Below are positions 6,709-11,577 of a DNA stretch of 11,577 bases, in pieces. Under the pieces are notes generated by a model. It made no database searches. It was not told where the DNA came from and saw only the letters and a list, made by a program, of their open reading frames with translations. Position numbers and translations under genes: made by a program. The stretch comes from an uncultured Eubacteriales bacterium. GTDB taxonomy: Bacteria > Bacillota > Clostridia > Oscillospirales > CAG-382. Numbering within the stretch: position 1 is the stretch's first letter; each line of letters opens with the position of its first letter. The stretch lies in contig CAKSCN010000079.1 in assembly GCA_934444485.1 (NCBI GenBank), positions 1-11,577 of the forward strand, read 5' to 3'.

Positions 6709-6877
6709 CGACTTCGGTACTGCCTCCAAATTACAATATAATCAGTCCCCTGCAAAGCGAAGCTTTGCGACTTGAAGTCTTTTGGTTCTTTTCTTCAGAA
6801 AAGAACACCCCCGTAAGCCCTCGTAAAGCCCCGCGGCGAGCGGCTTGCGCAAGATAAACCGATAAGGAGTGAAGAAA

Positions 6878-8122
6878 ATGATAACAGACAGCAAGAAATT
6901 AAGCGGAGCGTGCGAATGCGGACGAAAGCATGCAATGACAACGGAGTTCTGCGTAATAGAGAGCGGAGCGATGTTCGGGTACCGCAAGTACGCAGACAAG
7001 TACGGACTCTGCGGCAAATCGGCGGCGATATACGACGAGAATACGTACCGTGCAACCGCAGACCGCAGACCGGAAACCGACTGCGAGATAGTCCTGCCGC
7101 CCGAGGGACTGCACGCCGACGAAAACGGAGTCGCCGCAGCTCTCAAAAAAATACCGCACGGAACGGACTACCTCGTCGCCGTAGGCTCGGGAACGGTTCA
7201 CGACATCACACGCTTCTCGGCGTATAAGCTCGGCATACCGTTTGTCTCGTGTCCGACTGCGGCTTCGGTTGACGGCTTCTGCTCGTCGGTTGCCGCAATG
7301 ACGTGGTACGGCTTCAAGAAAACCTTTACCGCAGTGTCTCCGAAAATAGTGGTCGCCGACCTCGATATAATCTCGAAAGCACCGGCAAGACTCACAGCTT
7401 CCGGAGTCGGCGACATGGTGGGCAAATATATCGCTCTCGCCGAGTGGCGCATAGGCAAAATCCTCACGGACGAGTACTTCTGCGAAAAAGTTTACGGCAT
7501 GACCCTCGACGCCGCAAAAGAGGTCGTCAACGCCGCAGAGGACCTTGCCGAGGGTAAAACGTCCGCATACGAAAAGCTCATGTACGGTCTTGTACTCTCG
7601 GGACTCGCAATGCAGCTTCTCGGAAACTCACGCTGTGCGTCGGGCGCAGAACACCACATTTCTCACCTCATCGAAATGCGCCCGGACGGTCTCGGCGCAA
7701 GCTCCGACGCACTCCACGGAGAAAAGGTCGGCGTGGGTACGCTCATAGCGTCAAAGGTTTATCACGACCTCGTCAAAGAAACCCGTGAGTGGCACGACTG
7801 CCGACGCCCGGACGACGCATATATTGCCGCCTTTTTCGGCGAAAGACTTGCCGCATCGATAATCGAAGAGAACAAAAACGACGCCTGCGCCGGCATCACG
7901 GCAAGCCTCATCGAAAGCAAGCAGGACGAAATCCGAAAGGTTGTTGACGGCATACCGACCGTCGAAGAGCTTGCGCCGCTTTACGAAAAGCTCGGCATGA
8001 AAGCGTCCCTCGAGGATATCGGCGTCCCGTCCGAAAAGCTTCCGCTCATCCGTAAGTACGCTTTCCTCGTCCGCAACAGGCTTACTCTTATGCGCATCAT
8101 AAACGAAGCGGACGCATGGTGA
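6878..8122 (+). CDS. araM: sn-glycerol-1-phosphate dehydrogenase, AraM/EgsA family
   Basis: The 414-residue product belongs to the iron/zinc-containing alcohol dehydrogenase-like superfamily. It shows a nucleotide-binding GSGTVHD (103-109), PTAASVDGF (126-134), SGVGDMVGK with metal-ligand candidate D179, GAEHHISH (256-263) and LHGEKVG with H280, the expected D/H/H metal site. AraM reduces dihydroxyacetone phosphate to sn-glycerol 1-phosphate with NAD(P)H in the cytosol; in Bacillus the product feeds archaeal-type glycerolipid-like synthesis, and the gene sits in the arabinose operon. AAGGAG (6864-6869) lies 8 nt before ATG 6878; a GTG at 6869 overlaps this site and is rejected. The Cys/His-bearing start (C12, C14, H18) is common to my recollection of this family's N-terminus but unverified. 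The gene is isolated by repeats and lies between inverted repeat arms. Confidence 0.9.
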   Translation: MITDSKKLSGACECGRKHAMTTEFCVIESGAMFGYRKYADKYGLCGKSAAIYDENTYRATADRRPETDCEIVLPPEGLHADENGVAAALKKIPHGTDYLVAVGSGTVHDITRFSAYKLGIPFVSCPTAASVDGFCSSVAAMTWYGFKKTFTAVSPKIVVADLDIISKAPARLTASGVGDMVGKYIALAEWRIGKILTDEYFCEKVYGMTLDAAKEVVNAAEDLAEGKTSAYEKLMYGLVLSGLAMQLLGNSRCASGAEHHISHLIEMRPDGLGASSDALHGEKVGVGTLIASKVYHDLVKETREWHDCRRPDDAYIAAFFGERLAASIIEENKNDACAGITASLIESKQDEIRKVVDGIPTVEELAPLYEKLGMKASLEDIGVPSEKLPLIRKYAFLVRNRLTLMRIINEADAW

Positions 8123-8300
8123 GAATTGAGAATTGAAAGTGGAGAATGGAGAATTGACGTGGAAAAGCTCCTAAAGTCGCTTTGAAATTGAGAATTGAGA
8201 GTGGAGAATGGAGAATTGACGTGGAAAAGCTCCTAAAGTCGCTTTTCTTCAATAATTATATGGTGCGGGATTCGGGGCTGTGCGAGGACGGAAAGACGGA
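8122..8300 (+). repeat. Tandemly duplicated repeat module core abutting the araM stop
   Basis: The GAGAATGGAGAATTGACGTG core and the following GAAAAGCTCCTAAAGTCGCT occur twice with a 62-bp period (GGAGAATGGA at 8141 and 8203), starting right at the araM stop codon. The second copy continues into TTCAATAATTATATGGTGCG and a GGATTTTCACGATG tract as in the other modules. The GAAAAGC/GCTTTTC stem here has a 10-nt loop. Confidence 0.8.
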
Positions 8301-8640
8301 TTTTCACGATGCTATGAAAAAGTGCGAAGCTTAAAGTTCGCATTTCCTAATGGGTGTTGCATGGAGGAGGCGAAGCCGCCAGAGAAATTGCGAAGCAATT
8401 TACTCTCGAGTTGACCGTGTCAACTCCGGAGGCATCCCCCTGTGCAACCGGTTGCAGAGCAACCTCCGGAGCTGTCACGACGAAGTCGTTACGCAGTCGT
8501 CGGACTGAGGGACTGTCGGATAAGCACTTTCTCAAGTGTGCAGCATGGCGATAACAAAGCCGCCTGAGGGACTGTCGGACAAGCACTCTCACAGGGAGAA
8601 ATTCAGCGAAGACGTGCATTTGGCATGATCACAGCGAATA
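8301..8640. repeat. Repeat debris with the right arm of the inverted repeat
   Basis: No gene is supported. A perfect AAATTGC-GAA-GCAATTT hairpin lies at 8385-8401. The inverted repeat arm is 8428-8532 and includes TGCAACCGGTTGCA (8443-8456). Its outer end, GAGGGACTGTCGGA-AAGCAC, is repeated once more at about 8565-8585. Confidence 0.75.
8428..8532 (-). repeat. Right arm of 105-bp inverted repeat flanking araM
   Basis: This is the reverse complement of 6251-6355 with three differences by eye. The arms enclose about 2.07 kb containing araM and much of module copy 3. Confidence 0.85.
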
Positions 8641-8709
8641 TTTCACAGAGAAACCGTGTTTCGCAAACGTAACATAAGTTACAGTTAGGTTACAAAACGC
8701 AAAAACCCC

Positions 8710-8738
8710 TTGCAAAATAAGAAACGTTGTGCTATTAT
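8710..8738 (+). promoter_or_regulatory. Extended -10 promoter of the S-layer gene
   Basis: TTGCAA (8710-8715) is followed after 17 nt by TATTAT (8733-8738), itself preceded by TG one base upstream (TGCTATTAT), an extended -10 arrangement. An overlapping TATAAT at 8736-8741 has no well-spaced -35. An inverted repeat GTAAC-ATAA-GTTAC (8669-8682) lies upstream and could bind a regulator. Confidence 0.65.
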
Positions 8739-8747
8739 AATAGCGTA

Positions 8748-8765
8748 GTCAAAACGAGTTTTGAC
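8748..8765 (+). promoter_or_regulatory. Stem-loop at the 5' end of the S-layer mRNA
   Basis: GTCAAAA (8748-8754) pairs perfectly with TTTTGAC (8759-8765) around CGAG. It falls within a few bases of the predicted transcript start and before AGGAGG (8782-8787), a position typical of stems that protect long-lived mRNAs. Confidence 0.5.
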
Positions 8766-8797
8766 ACAAGAATATTTTTTTAGGAGGAAAAAGCACT

Positions 8798-11577
8798 ATG
8801 AGAAAAACAACAAAGTTTCTCACACTCGTACTTGCGGTACTCATGACAGTTTCCATGTTTGCCACAGGTGCGTCCGCAGCTTTCGAAGACGTTGACTATA
8901 CAACGGCTGAAGGCGATGCGGTAAATCTTCTCGTTTCCCTCGGTATCACCAAGGGTACAACGGAGACCAAGTTCGGCACAGACGAGCTTGTTACCCGTCA
9001 GCAGATGGCTGCTTTCATCTACAGATTGATGAAGGCCGGCAAGTCTCAGGAAGGCGGAGTTAACGCAACTCCTTTCACCGACCTCGAAGACTCCACATAC
9101 TTCTACATGATTTCCTGGGCTAACCAGACCGGAATCATCAAGGGCGTTTCCGAGACAAGATTCAACCCTAAGGGCAACATCACTCTCCAGGACGCTTACG
9201 TAATGATCACCAGAGCTCTCGAGTACGAGAAGGACGGCGCAATGTCCTACCCCTTCGGTTACATCCAGAAGGCAGAGGAAATCGGCCTTGACGAGGATCT
9301 TCCCTCCACACTCGGCTACACCGACGCTCTTACAAGAGGCAACGTTGCAGTAATCCTTGCAAACGCATTCTACGCTGACATGGCTACATATGAAGTTGCA
9401 TATGAGTCCCTCGGCTACGATGTAGTTTACGATCCTAACGATCCCGACAAGGTAATCGGCGTTCACTCCAAGGGCACAAGACCGTACAACAAGTACGACA
9501 CAGTTGCTTCCAAGATCTTCGACGTAGAAAAGGTTACACAGTACATCGTTGCAACCCCCAGCTACACATTCGACGGTTATGAAGCAATCGACGAGAAGGA
9601 CGGCGAAATGGTAACATTCGCTCCCGACAAGACCGGCGTATTTGCAATGGATCCCGATGACGATGCACTCAATGTTGACGAGTACGCTCTCGGCACTATC
9701 GAGTTTGCAGACCTCGGTCTCGAAGGCAAGGCTGACGACTACTTCATGGCAGGTATCGAGCTCTTCATCAAGAAGGACGGTTCCGACAAGAAGGTTATCG
9801 GCGCAACCTCTCTCATGACAAAGAAGACCGTTAACGGCAAGGACGTTAAGTTCGGTACCGTTTCCGGCACAGCAGACAAGAAGTACTACACCAACGCTGA
9901 GTTCGACACTCTCAAGCTCGACAGAGATAAGGATGCAGAACCCGACGCTAAGTCCGATTACAAGAGACTCAACGGTCTTATGACAATCGACGGCGTTGCA
10001 ACCTACATCTTCAACGCTCCTTACTCCTACGCTAAACCCGAGAAGCTTGCTGATATCGATTCCGATAACGCTAAGTTCATCTCCCTTGGCGCATACGACG
10101 GCAACGCTGAAGAAGAGGACGAGGATCTCGAAGAGAACTACCTTTACAACTTCAACGGCGACCTCAATGATAACTACGTTAAGGACGACACAGACGCTGC
10201 ATTCCTTGCAAACTTCAAGGCTCCTTACGTTGGTTCTTCTCTCTACGAAGTAGTTGTATATGATATCGACGGCGACGGTCGTTACGAGCTCATCGACTAC
10301 AGACCTTACAGCCTCGCACAGGTTAACGACGAAGAGGATGCATACCTCTCCGACAACAAGGGCGCTGACTTCGACGCTGACAAGACTCTCTACATCGACA
10401 GAACAATCGTTAAGGGCGAGAAGGCTGCTGATGAGGATTGGGTAATCGCATACGTTAACACAGCAGCTAACTTTGCTGACATCAAGGCAGTTCTTAAGGG
10501 AACAGAGACCTATGTAAGCAGCGAAGCTACAAAGTACGCTAAGTTCGCTACAGGCGAGAAGCACTACTTTGAGAACGCAAAGCTCGTTCTTGCAAACGCT
10601 GACAAGGATATCGCTGACGGTACAAACTTCAAAGCTGATTCCGACGGCACATTCTACTTCTACGACGGCAAGCTCGTTTACATGGAAGATGTATCCTCCA
10701 AGATCAACTTCAATGAGGACTGGGTTGTTGTTCTCGAAGCAGAGACCACAAAGACCACAGTTAAGGACGGCAACAAGATCATTACCGACGACTATGTAAA
10801 CATCTACCACGACGGTGCTATCATAGACGTAAAGGCAAAGAAGATCGAAGTAGGCGGCTCCAAGTATGACGCAGTTACAACTCCTGAGACCTACAACGGT
10901 TCCGACTTTGACTACACCGAATACGTTGACAAGCTCGCTACAGCTAAGACCGACTCCAAGGGTGCTTACTACTTCGAGATCGTTGACTATGCTGCTAACG
11001 CTGACAAGTCCGTACTCTCCGACAAGGACGACGAGGATCTCGTATACATCGTTAAGGGCGACGGCATCGGCCTTAAGAAGGAAACAGGTTACACCTACAA
11101 CCTTACAAACTGCGCTGATTACAAGAACAAGCTCACAATCAAGTCCTACACTCAGATCATCATCAAGACCGTTGACAAGGACGGCGACGATATCGTAGAG
11201 GTTTACGGTTACGACAGACTCCCCGACTTTGACAAGGCCCAGACCTATGACAACGTAACAGTTATCATCGGCAACAACAAGAACTCCACACGTACGGAGA
11301 ACCTCGTAGCATTCTACGGCAGAACCGATAAGGAAGTTAAGGACAACAAGGGCAGCACCGCTGACTACAGAATCGTTAAGTCTTACGAGAAGGTTAAGAA
11401 CACCAACGACGAGACGGTTCTCACCTACACAACTTACGATCCTTACACCGGCAAGACTGAAGACCTCGAAGCTACCGACAGCGACATCAAGCCCGCTACC
11501 GCAGGTACAATCCTTGCTAAGACAACCGCAGGCTACCTCAACAACGAGGACGTTTACGGTACAATCAACCCCAACAC
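8798..11577 (+). CDS. SLH-domain surface (S-layer) protein, 3' end beyond window
   Basis: This frame is open for 926 codons to the window edge. Residues 1-27 are a signal peptide (MRKTTKF, hydrophobic core, ATGASA cleavage). Three SLH domains follow at about 28-78, 92-142 and 148-192, with marks such as FEDV, ITKG, TRQQMAAFI, FTDL, IIKGVSETRFNPKGNIT and LTRGNVAV; SLH trimers anchor proteins to pyruvylated cell-wall polymers. The remainder is very acidic, rich in D, K, Y and T, with one cysteine (C772) and a calcium-loop-like DIDGDGRYELID (489-500); a similar DKDGDD starts at 793. AGGAGG lies 10 nt before ATG 8798, with a strong promoter upstream. Codon use is highly biased (AAG, GAC, TAC, GTT, CTC) and unlike the upstream genes, as expected for an abundant protein. 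A major S-layer protein is most likely; an SLH-anchored adhesin or enzyme is possible, as no catalytic domain is recognised. Confidence 0.92.
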   Translation, partial: MRKTTKFLTLVLAVLMTVSMFATGASAAFEDVDYTTAEGDAVNLLVSLGITKGTTETKFGTDELVTRQQMAAFIYRLMKAGKSQEGGVNATPFTDLEDSTYFYMISWANQTGIIKGVSETRFNPKGNITLQDAYVMITRALEYEKDGAMSYPFGYIQKAEEIGLDEDLPSTLGYTDALTRGNVAVILANAFYADMATYEVAYESLGYDVVYDPNDPDKVIGVHSKGTRPYNKYDTVASKIFDVEKVTQYIVATPSYTFDGYEAIDEKDGEMVTFAPDKTGVFAMDPDDDALNVDEYALGTIEFADLGLEGKADDYFMAGIELFIKKDGSDKKVIGATSLMTKKTVNGKDVKFGTVSGTADKKYYTNAEFDTLKLDRDKDAEPDAKSDYKRLNGLMTIDGVATYIFNAPYSYAKPEKLADIDSDNAKFISLGAYDGNAEEEDEDLEENYLYNFNGDLNDNYVKDDTDAAFLANFKAPYVGSSLYEVVVYDIDGDGRYELIDYRPYSLAQVNDEEDAYLSDNKGADFDADKTLYIDRTIVKGEKAADEDWVIAYVNTAANFADIKAVLKGTETYVSSEATKYAKFATGEKHYFENAKLVLANADKDIADGTNFKADSDGTFYFYDGKLVYMEDVSSKINFNEDWVVVLEAETTKTTVKDGNKIITDDYVNIYHDGAIIDVKAKKIEVGGSKYDAVTTPETYNGSDFDYTEYVDKLATAKTDSKGAYYFEIVDYAANADKSVLSDKDDEDLVYIVKGDGIGLKKETGYTYNLTNCADYKNKLTIKSYTQIIIKTVDKDGDDIVEVYGYDRLPDFDKAQTYDNVTVIIGNNKNSTRTENLVAFYGRTDKEVKDNKGSTADYRIVKSYEKVKNTNDETVLTYTTYDPYTGKTEDLEATDSDIKPATAGTILAKTTAGYLNNEDVYGTINPN

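Larger units (their letters stand above)
5936..6806 (+). repeat. Intergenic mosaic repeat module, copy 3
   Basis: No gene is supported in this gap. It holds the GAGAATGGAGAATT core, hairpin GAAAAGC-TTC-GCTTTTC (5975-5991), CCGTTTGTCGCATTTCTACG (shared with copy 1), a GGCGG/CCGCC inverted repeat near 6070, an AAAATGC/GCATTTT stem (6147-6171), the left arm of a 105-bp inverted repeat (6251-6355), a hairpin at 6520-6553, GGATTAAGTCC...CTGATGCC (6573-6599), the motif at about 6606-6637 shared with 2311-2341, the AAGTCGGCG/CGCCGACTT hairpin (6672-6714), and the 6785-6806 stem-loop, which ends 71 nt before araM. Confidence 0.8.

Noticed and set aside
6737..6742. TATAAT as the -10 of an araM promoter
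   Set aside because: No acceptable -35 lies 16-18 nt upstream (only TTCGGT-like), and the base run is part of a repeat module that varies between copies.
6251..8532. Composite transposon or insertion sequence carrying araM
   Set aside because: The arms are 105 bp with no transposase, no terminal IS-like ends and no visible target-site duplication; an inverted repeat pair is all that can be supported.
8354..8554. 66-codon plus-strand frame in the repeat debris
   Set aside because: It translates the inverted repeat arm and hairpins and has no family resemblance.
8780..10810. 676-codon open frame on the minus strand
   Set aside because: It lies in codon register opposite the SLH protein, begins and ends without a good ribosome binding site, and its Val/Leu/Cys/Ser-rich product resembles no family. 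The sense frame has a signal peptide, SLH domains, promoter and AGGAGG.

Overview
The window looks like chromosome from a gut-type Clostridia bacterium, probably Oscillospirales (Ruminococcaceae/Oscillospiraceae). The reasons are near-consensus sigma-A promoters, strong AGGAGG ribosome binding sites, a large SLH-domain surface protein, and many short hairpin-rich intergenic repeats. This placement is inference; no rRNA or marker gene is present.

Layout. (1) 1-250: a 31-residue membrane peptide with a consensus promoter pointing back at it, resembling a type I toxin-antitoxin locus. (2) 564-1517 (+): an AEC-family permease. (3) 2562-3356 (-): a NagD/AraL-type HAD phosphatase. (4) 4047-4790 (-) and 4991-5689 (+): a DeoR-family repressor divergent from araD (L-ribulose-5-phosphate 4-epimerase), with overlapping promoters and three 10-bp repeats spaced exactly 21 bp. 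(5) 6878-8122 (+): araM-type sn-glycerol-1-phosphate dehydrogenase. (6) 8798 to the window end (+): the first 926 codons of a very acidic, signal-peptide-bearing protein with three SLH domains, probably a major S-layer protein. A long open frame on the opposite strand of this gene is a codon-bias artefact.

How the genes fit together. araD, an AraL-like phosphatase and araM lie side by side in the Bacillus subtilis arabinose operon. Here the same three functions occur together but as separate transcription units on both strands, with a DeoR-type regulator next to araD. A pentose-related role for the group is likely; araA, araB and a dedicated sugar transporter are not in the window. The permease substrate is unknown.

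The gaps are the most unusual part. Only about 52% of the first 8.8 kb is coding. Most of the rest is a mosaic repeat module, seen in three long copies (about 1641-2510, 3424-3984, 5936-6806) and two partial ones (254-548, 8122-8300). It is built of small hairpins whose stems differ between copies yet stay complementary. An array of about nine hairpins follows araD. A 105-bp inverted repeat (102/105 matching) flanks araM, so that gene may sit on an invertible segment.
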